A stretch of 64,000 bases of DNA from Thermohalobaculum sp039821125 (GTDB lineage: Bacteria > Pseudomonadota > Alphaproteobacteria > Rhodobacterales > Rhodobacteraceae): assembly GCA_039821125.1 (NCBI GenBank), contig JBCBOR010000001.1, positions 1-64,000 of the forward strand, in the 5' to 3' direction. Positions 52,335 to 61,141 of this stretch are shown here, in pieces; position 1 is the first letter of the stretch; the number at the start of each line of letters is the position of its first letter. Below the pieces are notes generated by a model. It was not told where the DNA came from. It saw only the letters and a list, made by a program, of their open reading frames with translations, and ran no database searches. Made by a program: the position numbers and the translations under genes.

Positions 52335-55034
52335 TCAGTCGAGCGTGCGCTCGACTTCCTCGCGTTCGAAGATCTCGATGACGTCGTCCTCGCGGATGTC
52401 CTCGTAGTTCTCGAAGGCCATGCCGCATTCCTGGCTGACCTGGACCTCTTTGACTTCATCCTTGAAGCGCTTCAGCGTCTTCAGCGTACCCTCGTGGATC
52501 ACGACGTTGTCGCGCAGGAGGCGCACCCCGGCCGAGCGGCGGGCCACCCCTTCGGTGACGGTACAGCCCGCGACCTTGCCGACACCGGTGACCTTGAAGA
52601 CCTGTAGGATCTTGGCGTAGCCGATAAAATTCTCGCGCACCTCCGCCGACAGGAGACCCGACGCCGCTGCTTTCACGTCATCGACCAGATCGTAGATGAT
52701 CGAGTAGTAGCGGATCTCGATCCCCTTCTGGTTCGCGGATTCGCGTGCAGGCGCGTTGGCGCGGACGTTGAAGCCGATGATCGGGGCGCCAGAGGCCTCG
52801 GCCAGGGTCACATCCGATTCCGTGATCGCGCCAACACCCGAGTGCAGCACGCGCACGCGCACCTCGTCGTTGCCGATCTTCTCCAGCGCCTGGACGATCG
52901 CCTCGGACGAGCCCTGCACATCGGCCTTGATGACCACGGGCAGTTCCTTGACGTCCTCGTCGGCCTTGGCTTGCGCCAGAAGCTGATCGAGCGTCGCACG
53001 GGCGCCTTGGGCTGCCTGCTTCTCGCGGGCGGAACGCTGGCGGTAATCCGCGATCTCGCGGGCCTTGGCCTCGTCCTCGACCACGTTCAGGACATCGCCT
53101 GCTTCCGGCGTGCCGTTCAGACCCAGAACCTCGACCGGGACCGAAGGACCAGCGGACTTCACGCGTTCGCCCTGGTCGTTGACCAGTGCACGGACCTTGC
53201 CCCATTGCTCGCCGACCACGAAGATATCACCGGTGTTGAGCGTTCCGCGCTGAACCAGAACCGTCGCGACGGGGCCGCGTCCGGTGTCGAGCTTCGCCTC
53301 GATCACAGCGCCTTCTGCGGCGCGCTTCGGGTTCGCCTTGAGATCCAGAAGCTCGGATTGCAGGACGATGTTCTCGAGCAGCGTGTCGAGACCCTGGCCA
53401 GTGATTGCCGAGACCTCGACATCCAGCACCTCACCGGACATCGCCTCGACGATGACCTCGTGCTGGAGAAGTTCGGTGCGCACCTTGTTCGGATCGGCGC
53501 CCTCGCGGTCGATCTTGTTGATCGCCACGATCATCGGCACTTCGGCCGCCTTGGCGTGGCTGATCGCCTCGATGGTCTGCGGCATGACGCTGTCATCGGC
53601 GGCCACCACGAGGATGACGATGTCCGTTACGTTCGCTCCGCGCGCCCGCATCGATGTAAACGCGGCGTGGCCCGGCGTGTCGAGGAAGGTGACCTTCTGA
53701 TCGTCCTCGGTGTTGATCTGATAGGCGCCGATGTGCTGGGTGATCCCACCCGCCTCGCCCGAGACGACATTGGTCTTGCGCAGCGCGTCCAGGATCGACG
53801 TCTTGCCGTGGTCGACATGGCCCATGATGGTCACAACCGGCGCCCGCGGCTCGAGTGCCTCCTCGGCGTCCTCGGTCGACTCGATCGCATCCTCGACATC
53901 GGCCTCGGACACACGTGTCACCTTGTGGCCGAATTCCTCGACCAGCAGTTCTGCAGTATCCTGATCGATCGACTGGTTCTGGGTCGCCATGACACCGTTT
54001 GCCATCAGCGCCTTGATCACGTCGGCAACGCGCTCGGCCATGCGGTTGGCAAGCTCCTGCACGGTGATCGCATCGGGGATGACCACGTCGCGCACGACTT
54101 TCTCGCGCTCGACCGGGCCCATCATCTTGCGCTTCTCACGCTCCTGACGGCGGCGCATGGCGGCAAGCGACCGTTGCCGCCCGCCATCGCCATCGTTGAG
54201 CGCCTGGCTGATCGTCAGCTTGCCCGAGCGACGACGGTCGTCGCCCTGACGCCCGCGCGACGGGGCCGGTTTCTTGGGCGCAGCACCGCGACGGCCTGGT
54301 GCATCATCACCGCGCGCACCCGGCGCAGGCCGCGAAGCGCCAGCATTGGCGGGTTGCGCTGCCGCTTCAGCCTCGGCACCGGGCGCGGCATTCGCTGCGG
54401 CTTCCTTGCGTGCTTTGACATCGGCGGCTGCCTTTGCGGCAGCGGCCTCGGCAGCCTTCGCTTCTTCGTCAGCCTTGCGCTTCGCTTCGGCAGCCTCGGC
54501 GGCAGCCTTTTGCTCGGCCTCCTGCGCCGCGGCCTCGGCGGCACGACGCTTGGCCTCCTCCTCCCGGCGCACCTCATCGGCGGCCTCGCGCTTCTTGCGG
54601 ACTTCCTCGTCCTTCTGGTGCTGTTTGATCGCAACCAGACGGCGTGCTGCCTCATCTTCGGACAGCGTCTGAAGCATCTTGGGCCGTTCGCCTTTGGGCT
54701 TGCCAGAGTCGCGCCTCCGAGGGGCGTCACCGGACCCGGATGACCGCGATGGCTTTTTCGCACCCCCTCCATCGCTGACAGGTTTGGGCGCAGGAGCCTC
54801 GGCCTTGGGTTTCGGTGCCGCCGGTTGCGCTGACTTTCCGACCGCAGCCGCCGCTGCCGCGGCAGCGCCCGATGACGCGCCAGCAGCCCCGGCCGGGATG
54901 ATCCGTTTGCGTTTCTTCTCGACGACAACCGCTTTCGAGCGGCCATGGCTGAAGCTTTGCCGCACCGAGCCCTTGCCCGGTCCGCCACGCCCGCGTCCGC
55001 CTACCTTGCTGTCGCCTTGATCTTGGTCGCTCAT
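52335..55034 (-). CDS. infB: Translation initiation factor IF-2
   Basis: GTPase that places fMet-tRNA on the 30S subunit. 899 residues: a low-complexity Ala/Lys/Glu-rich N-terminal arm (about 1-330), then the G domain with GHVDHGKTSILDALRKT (G1), DTPGHAAFTSMR (G3) and NKID (G4), followed by domains II to IV. Length is usual for alphaproteobacteria with a long arm. The high-Ala coding of the arm causes strong antisense frames that are not genes. Confidence 0.96.
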   Translation of the reverse strand: MSDQDQGDSKVGGRGRGGPGKGSVRQSFSHGRSKAVVVEKKRKRIIPAGAAGASSGAAAAAAAAVGKSAQPAAPKPKAEAPAPKPVSDGGGAKKPSRSSGSGDAPRRRDSGKPKGERPKMLQTLSEDEAARRLVAIKQHQKDEEVRKKREAADEVRREEEAKRRAAEAAAQEAEQKAAAEAAEAKRKADEEAKAAEAAAAKAAADVKARKEAAANAAPGAEAEAAAQPANAGASRPAPGARGDDAPGRRGAAPKKPAPSRGRQGDDRRRSGKLTISQALNDGDGGRQRSLAAMRRRQEREKRKMMGPVEREKVVRDVVIPDAITVQELANRMAERVADVIKALMANGVMATQNQSIDQDTAELLVEEFGHKVTRVSEADVEDAIESTEDAEEALEPRAPVVTIMGHVDHGKTSILDALRKTNVVSGEAGGITQHIGAYQINTEDDQKVTFLDTPGHAAFTSMRARGANVTDIVILVVAADDSVMPQTIEAISHAKAAEVPMIVAINKIDREGADPNKVRTELLQHEVIVEAMSGEVLDVEVSAITGQGLDTLLENIVLQSELLDLKANPKRAAEGAVIEAKLDTGRGPVATVLVQRGTLNTGDIFVVGEQWGKVRALVNDQGERVKSAGPSVPVEVLGLNGTPEAGDVLNVVEDEAKAREIADYRQRSAREKQAAQGARATLDQLLAQAKADEDVKELPVVIKADVQGSSEAIVQALEKIGNDEVRVRVLHSGVGAITESDVTLAEASGAPIIGFNVRANAPARESANQKGIEIRYYSIIYDLVDDVKAAASGLLSAEVRENFIGYAKILQVFKVTGVGKVAGCTVTEGVARRSAGVRLLRDNVVIHEGTLKTLKRFKDEVKEVQVSQECGMAFENYEDIREDDVIEIFEREEVERTLD

Positions 55035-55042
55035 TTAATTTC

Positions 55043-55822
55043 CTACTTCGTGCCCGGCCATCCGGGCGTCTTCCCGTCTCGTGGTCCCTCGGGCGTGCCC
55101 GGCTGGGCGTGGCCCTTGGCTGGATCTGCAAAAACCGTCTCGGCATCCTCTGTCGTGCCGGGTCCGGGCGGTGTCCGCACCCCGGATAGCCGTTTCGCCT
55201 CGGCGCGAATGCGCCCGGCGAACCCACCTGAGTCGAGCGCGGCATGTATGGCAAAGTCCCGGCCAAATGCCAAACCCAATTCCGCAGCGGTCAGGCATTC
55301 GATGCACGTAATATCGCCGTTCCCGGCCGCTTCCGCAAGCCGGGCGAGTTTCATGCGCCCATCGGCAGCGCCGTCACTGGCCTGAAGCAGCACCGCCGCG
55401 GTCCCGCCGGTGATCCGGGCGCGGGTCTTCTCGGCCCCGGTGACAGCTTGCCCCGCTTTGCGCGCAAGGCTGATCAGATCGATCAGACGGCGGGCCAGCA
55501 ACACCTCCACCTGATCCGGCAGCTCGGGCGCGGCCTGGACCGGCTGGCGAAAGGCCCGCGCGAACAGCCGCCGCTTTACCGCGCGGTTCAGAGCAGAGCG
55601 GGAGGCCGACACCCACGCCCCACGCCCGGGCAGGTTGCCCGAGAGATCGGGCGCGACGGCACCGTCCGGCGACAGAGCAAACCGGATCAGCCCGCGCGCC
55701 GGCTGGCTCTCGCCCGTGGCGATGCAGCGCCGTTCGGGCTCGGTCCGATCCTTTCGCCGTCCGCCGCGGGCCATTTCTGGCTCCCCTGTCTTCGCCACGC
55801 GTCTGTCCGCTGTCGTGATCAC
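55043..55822 (-). CDS. YlxR/L7Ae-domain RNA-binding protein
   Basis: 259 residues from a GTG at 55822 overlapping the nusA stop (GTGA). An N-terminal YlxR (DUF448) fold, RRCIATGESQPARGLIRF and GRGAWVSASRSAL, is joined to an L7Ae-like half: LISLARKAGQAVTGAEKT and LLQASDGA. Such fusions bind RNA near the nusA-infB junction in many alphaproteobacteria. The tail is proline- and glycine-rich. Confidence 0.87.
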   Translation of the reverse strand: MITTADRRVAKTGEPEMARGGRRKDRTEPERRCIATGESQPARGLIRFALSPDGAVAPDLSGNLPGRGAWVSASRSALNRAVKRRLFARAFRQPVQAAPELPDQVEVLLARRLIDLISLARKAGQAVTGAEKTRARITGGTAAVLLQASDGAADGRMKLARLAEAAGNGDITCIECLTAAELGLAFGRDFAIHAALDSGGFAGRIRAEAKRLSGVRTPPGPGTTEDAETVFADPAKGHAQPGTPEGPRDGKTPGWPGTK

Positions 55823-57453
55823 GCCGGTGTTGTCGCCTCCGCTGTTTCGCCTTCCGCGACCTCTTCCTCACCTTCGCCAGCTTCTGCTTCAGCCATGGCC
55901 AGGATCTCGTTCGGATCGACCATGCCAAGCTCGATGCGCGCCTTCATGACAAGGTACTGCGCTTCCTCGAGGCTGACATCGAAGGGCTCGAGCACCCCGT
56001 CATCCTTGACGCGCTTGCCATCGACCGTGGTGTAGCCGCCAGCCAGTTCCCAATCGGCACAGGTCGCAAAGGTCTCCAGATCCAGCACATCGTCCTTGGC
56101 CAGTGCCAGCACCATCTGCGGCGTCAGACCCTCGATGTTGATCAGGTCCTCTTTCACACCCAACGCCCGGGCTTCGTCCAGCGTCTTCTGGTTAAACTCC
56201 TCCAGGCTTTCACGGGCGCGGGCCTGAATCTCCTCCGCCGTTGCCTCGTCGAATCCGTCGATCACCAGAAGTTCGTCCATCTCGACAAAGGCGACTTCTT
56301 CGAGCGAAGTGAAACCCTCCGAGACGAGAAGCTGCGCGACCATCTCGTCGACGTTCATCGTCTCCTGGAACATGGAGGTGCGCTGGCGGAACTCGGCCTG
56401 ACGGCGCTCCGATTCCTCGGCCTCCGTCATGATGTCGATGTCCCAGCCGGTCAGCTGCGAGGCGAGACGCACGTTCTGGCCGCGCCGCCCGATGGCCTGG
56501 GAGAGCTGCTCGTCGGGGACAACGACCTCGATGCGCTGAGCGTCCTCGTCCATGACGACCTTGGTCACCTCGGCAGGCTGAAGCGCGTTGACGATGAAGG
56601 TCGCCGCGTCGTCGTTCCAGGGGATGATGTCGATCTTCTCACCCTGAAGCTCGTTGACGACGGCCTGCACGCGGCTGCCGCGCATCCCGACACAGGCCCC
56701 GACCGGATCGATCGAGTTATCGTACGAGATCACGCCGATCTTTGCGCGCGAGCCTGGATCGCGGGCCACCGCCTTCACCTCGATGATGCCGTCGTAGATC
56801 TCCGGCACTTCCTGGGCGAACAGCTTGGCCATGAACTCGGGCGCCGTGCGGCTGAGGAAGATCTGCGGCCCGCGCGTCTCGGACCGGACATCGCGGATAT
56901 AGCAGCGGATGCGATCGCCGTTGCGGTATGCCTCGCGCGGGATCAACTGGTCTCGGCGCACGATCGCTTCGGCCCGGCCGAGATCCACGATCACGTTGCC
57001 GTATTCGACGCGCTTGACGATGCCGTTGATGATCTCGCCGACACGGTCCTTGAACTCCTCGTACTGGCGTTCACGCTCGGCATCGCGGATCTGCTGGACG
57101 ATGACCTGCTTGGCGGTCTGCGCCGCGATCCGGCCGAACTCCATCGGCGGCAGCGGATCGGTGACGAAATCGCCGATATCGGCCTCGGGGTTTTTCAGGC
57201 GGGCCTCTTCGACCGAGATCTCGGTGAAGTGATTCTCGACTTCCTCGACCACCTCCATCGCACGGGTCATGGCGACCTCGCCGCTCTGGCGGTCGATGAA
57301 GGCACGGATGTCATACTCGGCGCCGTATTTCGAGCGCGCGGCCTTGCCCATGGAATCTTCCATGGCCTCGATGACCAGTTCGCGGTCGATCAGCTTTTCG
57401 CGGGCGACCGCATCCGCGATCTGCAACAGTTCCAGACGGTTCGCACTGACCAT
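55819..57453 (-). CDS. nusA: Transcription termination/antitermination protein NusA
   Basis: 544 residues. An N-terminal RNA-polymerase domain, S1 domain (IVKRVEYGNVIVDLGRAEAI), two KH domains (CVGMRGSRVQAVVNELQGEK; QAIGRRGQNVRLASQLTGW) and two C-terminal acidic repeats (LLVSEGFTSLEEVAFVE; DLETFATCADWEL). Standard alphaproteobacterial form. One base separates it from rimP. Confidence 0.96.
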   Translation of the reverse strand: MVSANRLELLQIADAVAREKLIDRELVIEAMEDSMGKAARSKYGAEYDIRAFIDRQSGEVAMTRAMEVVEEVENHFTEISVEEARLKNPEADIGDFVTDPLPPMEFGRIAAQTAKQVIVQQIRDAERERQYEEFKDRVGEIINGIVKRVEYGNVIVDLGRAEAIVRRDQLIPREAYRNGDRIRCYIRDVRSETRGPQIFLSRTAPEFMAKLFAQEVPEIYDGIIEVKAVARDPGSRAKIGVISYDNSIDPVGACVGMRGSRVQAVVNELQGEKIDIIPWNDDAATFIVNALQPAEVTKVVMDEDAQRIEVVVPDEQLSQAIGRRGQNVRLASQLTGWDIDIMTEAEESERRQAEFRQRTSMFQETMNVDEMVAQLLVSEGFTSLEEVAFVEMDELLVIDGFDEATAEEIQARARESLEEFNQKTLDEARALGVKEDLINIEGLTPQMVLALAKDDVLDLETFATCADWELAGGYTTVDGKRVKDDGVLEPFDVSLEEAQYLVMKARIELGMVDPNEILAMAEAEAGEGEEEVAEGETAEATTPA

Positions 57454-57454
57454 C

Positions 57455-58057
57455 TCAGGCGTCCTCTCTCATACCGGATCCATCCTCTGTTTTGTTTGGG
57501 TCGGTCTCTTGTGTGTCGTCGATTTCTTCGACCTCGTCGTAATCCTTGGGATCGAAATCCTTCTTCGAGCGACGCAGACTCTCGGCGACCAGTTCATCGG
57601 TCAGCACGAGTTTCGCATCCGCCAGCCAGTCGAACTCTAGCCCGATTGTCCCTTCGTCGATCTCGATGAGCACTTCCGTGCCTTCGGTCCCGACCAGAAT
57701 GCCCTTGAAGCGCTTGCGCCCCTCGATCAGCTCGGTCGTCTCCAGCTTCGCTTCATAGCCTTCCCAGCGGTCGAAATCCGTCAACCGCGTGAGCGGCCGG
57801 TCGATGCCGGGCGAGGACACCTCGAGCGTATACTCCCGCTCGATCGGGTCCTCGACATCCAGCACGGCCGAGATCTGTCGCGAGAGATTGGCGCAGTCCT
57901 CGACCTCCATCGTCCCGTCGGGCCGTTCGGCCATCACCTGCACCGTGATCTTCTTGCCGGACATCAGGCGCAGGCGCACCAGTTCAAACCCCAGTCCCTC
58001 GATCGTGGGACCAAGGATCTGGGCCAGGCGCTGGTCGATCGGAGCTTTGGCGACCAT
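57455..58057 (-). CDS. rimP: Ribosome maturation factor RimP
   Basis: About 200 residues; I take ATG 58057, though a GTG at 58075 is possible. The N-terminal alpha/beta domain (LGFELVRLRLMSGKK, CANLSRQISAVLD, YTLEVSSPGIDRPL) precedes an SH3-like C-terminal domain and an acidic tail. Needed for 30S assembly. First gene of the unit and preceded by an attenuator-like leader. Confidence 0.93.
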   Translation of the reverse strand: MVAKAPIDQRLAQILGPTIEGLGFELVRLRLMSGKKITVQVMAERPDGTMEVEDCANLSRQISAVLDVEDPIEREYTLEVSSPGIDRPLTRLTDFDRWEGYEAKLETTELIEGRKRFKGILVGTEGTEVLIEIDEGTIGLEFDWLADAKLVLTDELVAESLRRSKKDFDPKDYDEVEEIDDTQETDPNKTEDGSGMREDA

Positions 58058-58085
58058 GTTGGTCACGGGGCGCACTCCCAGGCTT

Positions 58086-58166
58086 GAAACAAAAAAGCAG
58101 ACTCCACGGCCCGCCTCGCTAAACCCGGTGGGGGTCCCGCTGGTGCCAGCGAGGCCGCCGCGATGT
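58086..58166 (-). ncRNA. rimP leader (putative attenuator)
   Basis: On the minus strand, GCCTCGCT pairs with AGCGAGGC (58148-58155 with 58113-58120). An alternative GGAC..CCAC/GTGGAGTC stem ends in GCTTTTTTG (58091-58098). The layout, an anti-stem and a U-tailed stem 30 bases before rimP, fits the rimP-leader RNA described for alphaproteobacteria. It could regulate the whole rimP-nusA-infB unit. Confidence 0.6.
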
Positions 58167-58173
58167 TGGCGAC

Positions 58174-58202
58174 GATATACGCCTCAGATGCAGCAAGCGC
58201 AA
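58174..58202 (-). promoter_or_regulatory. Probable promoter of the rimP operon
   Basis: TTGCGC (58197-58202) and TATATC (58174-58179) on the minus strand with a 17-base spacer, placing the start near 58166, just before the leader. Confidence 0.55.
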
Positions 58203-58235
58203 GTCCCTTGCGCCCGGCCCACTTTGGCAACGCCC

Positions 58236-58685
58236 TCAGGTGTTCGGGAACAGTTGCTGCACCATCAGCGCCAGTGTCGTGTGCGGGCGGTTGAACTTCG
58301 CCTCGTCCTTGCCGGCATTGCGGGCGTTGTAGGACATGAAGCCGATCTGCTGGCTGCCTTCGAACACCGTCACCTCGAAGCGCCCGAGGAACCGGGACGG
58401 ATTATAGCTGTTAAAAGAAAGATTGTACCAGGCGATATAGCGCAGAACGAGCGGGCAATCGTCCGGCGTAGGCCCCTGATATTGCCGCGGTGTGATGTCG
58501 TGCTCGGCCAGCGCCAGCGCGAGATCGTTGTGAAAATTAGCGTCGATGACCTTGGGATTTCGCTCGAGACACAGCTCCGAGACCTGTTGCTGCACCGGTT
58601 GGTACTCGCGCTTGAACGGCACCGGCGCTTCACAAGCGGCCAGCGCCGTAATAATGGCAATGACGGCAAGATGAAATGTCTTCAT
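58236..58685 (-). CDS. Putative lipoprotein
   Basis: 149 residues with a lipobox (ALAAC; Cys about 18). The body CLERNPKVIDANFHNDLALA and DDCPLVLRYIAWYNLSF resembles small Sbal_3080-type lipoproteins. It has two further cysteines. Outer-membrane attachment is likely; function unknown. Confidence 0.7.
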   Translation of the reverse strand: MKTFHLAVIAIITALAACEAPVPFKREYQPVQQQVSELCLERNPKVIDANFHNDLALALAEHDITPRQYQGPTPDDCPLVLRYIAWYNLSFNSYNPSRFLGRFEVTVFEGSQQIGFMSYNARNAGKDEAKFNRPHTTLALMVQQLFPNT

Positions 58686-58771
58686 AACTTCTGCTCTTCA
58701 AACACTGCTCGGACACGTCTCTAGCTGGGCAGCATGGTGTTGACCAACTCGAATTCGGCGCACGCGCGGGA

Positions 58772-59683
58772 TCACCCCTCCAGCGCAACGCCGTAGGTCT
58801 CGGCGATCCGCGCGGCGAGCGCGCGCGTCGCGGTGTTGGCGGCATCGCCCAGACGCAGGATCACACGGGCTGTGCCGAGCGGCGGGAAGCCATCGCGCGC
58901 GCCAATCTCGACAAGCCCGCTGGTCAGATAGCTTTTCGGCATCGGCGCAATCGCCAGATCCGCGTGAACGGCGGCCAGTTGCGCATGGTCGAAGTTCGAT
59001 TCGTAGGCGATGCGCGTCTCGAGCGCGCTGCCCCTGAGCCCGTCGGTCGCGACCCGGCGCCACGCACACCCATCGTCGGCAACAGACAGCGGCACGGGGC
59101 GCTGCCGATGCGCACGTCCGCCGTCGCGTCCGATCCAGATCAACGGCTCTTCGTGAAGAACAACATCGCTGTCGCGAATCTCGACCGCACCGCCAGGCGT
59201 CAGCAACGCCAGATCAAACGCTCCGGAGTCGATGCCCGGCCCGAGCACCGACGACCAGCCCATGGTCGCGTTCACGTTCACCCTTGGATGCAGGCGCGCA
59301 AAGCTGGCCAAGACCTCGGTCAGGCGCGTGCCGCCAAAGCTGTCGATGATGCCGAGATGCACGGTGCCGGCGATCTCAGGCATCGAAAATTCCTGGATCG
59401 CCGCACGGTTCAATTCGATCATGCGCCGGGCGTAATCGAGCAACCGCTCGCCATCCGCGGTCGCGGCCATGCCCTGACGGGTCCGTTCGAACAGGGTCCG
59501 GCCCAGCGTGTCCTCGAGCTTCTTGACCTGCATCGAGATCGCGGCAGGCGTGCGCGCAACACGGGCTGAGGCCGCAGCGATCGAGCCGCCCTCGGCAATC
59601 GCTACGACCGAACGCATCACATCAATGTCGAGCGTTGTCGACGGCGACAGGGCGGGGGTGCGAAGCATCTGGTTCATAGCCAT
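58772..59683 (-). CDS. LysR-family transcriptional regulator
   Basis: About 303 residues; ATG 59683 or 59668 is likely. The helix-turn-helix is GGSIAAASARVARTPAAISMQVKKLE, with an effector domain after about residue 90 (VHLGIIDSFGGTRLTEVL). Divergent from the DUF1127 gene across about 115 bases. Target unknown. Confidence 0.87.
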   Translation of the reverse strand: MAMNQMLRTPALSPSTTLDIDVMRSVVAIAEGGSIAAASARVARTPAAISMQVKKLEDTLGRTLFERTRQGMAATADGERLLDYARRMIELNRAAIQEFSMPEIAGTVHLGIIDSFGGTRLTEVLASFARLHPRVNVNATMGWSSVLGPGIDSGAFDLALLTPGGAVEIRDSDVVLHEEPLIWIGRDGGRAHRQRPVPLSVADDGCAWRRVATDGLRGSALETRIAYESNFDHAQLAAVHADLAIAPMPKSYLTSGLVEIGARDGFPPLGTARVILRLGDAANTATRALAARIAETYGVALEG

Positions 59684-59799
59684 GACATAAGCATTCCTGA
59701 ACGCAGTCGTCAATTCTTTTAGTTTTACTGAACAATCGTTCGTGGCCATCTTGTTCTCACAGACGGCGCTGGTGCCGGATTGCACAAAGGAGATTGACG

Positions 59800-60021
59800 A
59801 TGCTGACCCTGATCCTGACCGCCCTGAAGGCCCGCTATGATCGCTGGCAGGACCGCCGTTCGCTGCGCGGCCTCATGGAAAAAGACGACCGCACGCTCAG
59901 CGATATCGGGCTGACCCGCCAGGACATTGCAGCGGCGCTGTCAAACCCGGATATCGATGACACGCGGGCCGAAGCGTTCCGCCTCTCGCGCCTCGCCCAT
60001 CGCCCGTTCAACTCGTTCTGA
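59800..60021 (+). CDS. DUF1127 small protein
   Basis: 73 residues. AAAGGAG lies seven bases before ATG 59800, so I prefer it over the upstream TTG. The pattern DRRSLRGLMEKDDRTLSDIGLTRQDIAAA is the DUF1127 helix set (YjiS-like). Arg-rich small proteins of this type bind RNA or modulate phosphate and carbon responses in relatives; not proven here. Confidence 0.85.
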   Translation: MLTLILTALKARYDRWQDRRSLRGLMEKDDRTLSDIGLTRQDIAAALSNPDIDDTRAEAFRLSRLAHRPFNSF

Positions 60022-60119
60022 CAGCCGGGCGCGCCGGGTCTGCCCTGGCGCGCATCCTCCCTTGCCCGCATCCGACGGAGGCGTAGAGTGCGCGAAACAC
60101 TCAACCGAAAGGACACGGG

Positions 60120-60929
60120 ATGCCAGAGGTAGAATGGGCGCGTCTGAAGGCGCAGGATCTGCGGGCGCTCGCCAATGAAAACGCGGTCGTCATCCTGCCG
60201 ATTGCCTCGATCGAGCAGCACGGACCCCACCTGCCCGTCATGACGGATACACGGCTCGGGCACGAGGTTGCAGTGCGCTCGGCGCGCAAGGCCTACGCGC
60301 AGCGGCCAACGGTGGTGACGCCGGTGGTCTGGTCCGGCCTGTCCGAGCATCACATGCCATTCGGGGGCACGCTGATCTTGTCCCATGCAACATTCCGGCT
60401 CGTAATCCGGGATCTGGTGGTCAGCCTGATCCGGCACGGGTTCCGCGACATCCTGATCTCGAATTCCCACGGCGGAAACATCATCGCGATGCAGCAGATC
60501 TGCGACGAGCTGTCGAGCGAGATCGAGGCGACCCTGGTGGCGACCACCTATGTGGCCGAGGCACGGGCCGAGATCGGCGCCTTGCTCGAGGATCAGGCAG
60601 GCATCCAACACGCCTGCGAAGGTGAGACCGCGATGATGATGGCAGTCGAGCCGGACTTGGTGGACACGTCGGACCTGGAGGCGTTGACCACACCGGACGG
60701 CACAGGGTTCCTGCTGGCAGGCAAAGGATCCTACCGCTGGCGTCCGTTCACACACAAGACAGGGAACGGTGTGTCAGGGGCACCGACAAAGGCAACGTCC
60801 GAGAAAGGCGAGGCAATCCTCGATGTCGCCTCGACGGCCCTTGCGGCGCTGATCACCGATCCCGAAACCTGGGCCCCGGCCGGGGATCAGCGCGGCGACG
60901 CGCTCGCCGGTGTGCCGTTTCGCCGCTGA
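60120..60929 (+). CDS. Creatininase-family amidohydrolase
   Basis: 269 residues. Metal ligands appear in SIEQHGPHLPVMTDTRLG (Glu32, His34, Asp43), the loop NSHGGN and HACEGETAMM. The family includes creatininase and cyclic-amide hydrolases in cofactor synthesis (MftE type); the substrate cannot be told. Monocistronic, about 100 bases after DUF1127. Confidence 0.88.
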   Translation: MPEVEWARLKAQDLRALANENAVVILPIASIEQHGPHLPVMTDTRLGHEVAVRSARKAYAQRPTVVTPVVWSGLSEHHMPFGGTLILSHATFRLVIRDLVVSLIRHGFRDILISNSHGGNIIAMQQICDELSSEIEATLVATTYVAEARAEIGALLEDQAGIQHACEGETAMMMAVEPDLVDTSDLEALTTPDGTGFLLAGKGSYRWRPFTHKTGNGVSGAPTKATSEKGEAILDVASTALAALITDPETWAPAGDQRGDALAGVPFRR

Positions 60930-61055
60930 CCATCTTTTCCGAAACTTATCGGCGCGCATCAAGCTGCGCACGCCATACCCCCGGTCCGTCGCCCTCCGGG
61001 CTGGACCGGGGAGCGGGCGCTCAACACAAACCACGTTCACGTCGCGAACCACGGT

Positions 61056-61141
61056 GAATAGCCCGGCGCCGCGGGTGGGTGGGCAGGGAAAGACATCAGC
61101 CGCCAGCACGACGGCTGCAGGGGAGCGGTGCCGGGCTATTC
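61056..61141 (+). repeat. Stem/G-tract element 8 (end of hppD)
   Basis: Arms 61056-61070 (GAATAGCCCGGCGCC) and 61127-61141 pair over 15 positions with one G-U. The loop has GCGGGTGGGTGGGC, an inner AGCCG/CGGCT hairpin, and GCAGGGGAGC. The 3' arm includes the hppD stop codon (61136-61138 on the minus strand), so the element overlaps the end of the coding region. Confidence 0.87.

Noticed and set aside
52842..54743. Open frame of 633 codons opposite infB
   Set aside because: Shadow of the Ala/Lys-rich IF-2 arm; no recognisable protein motif and full conflict with infB.
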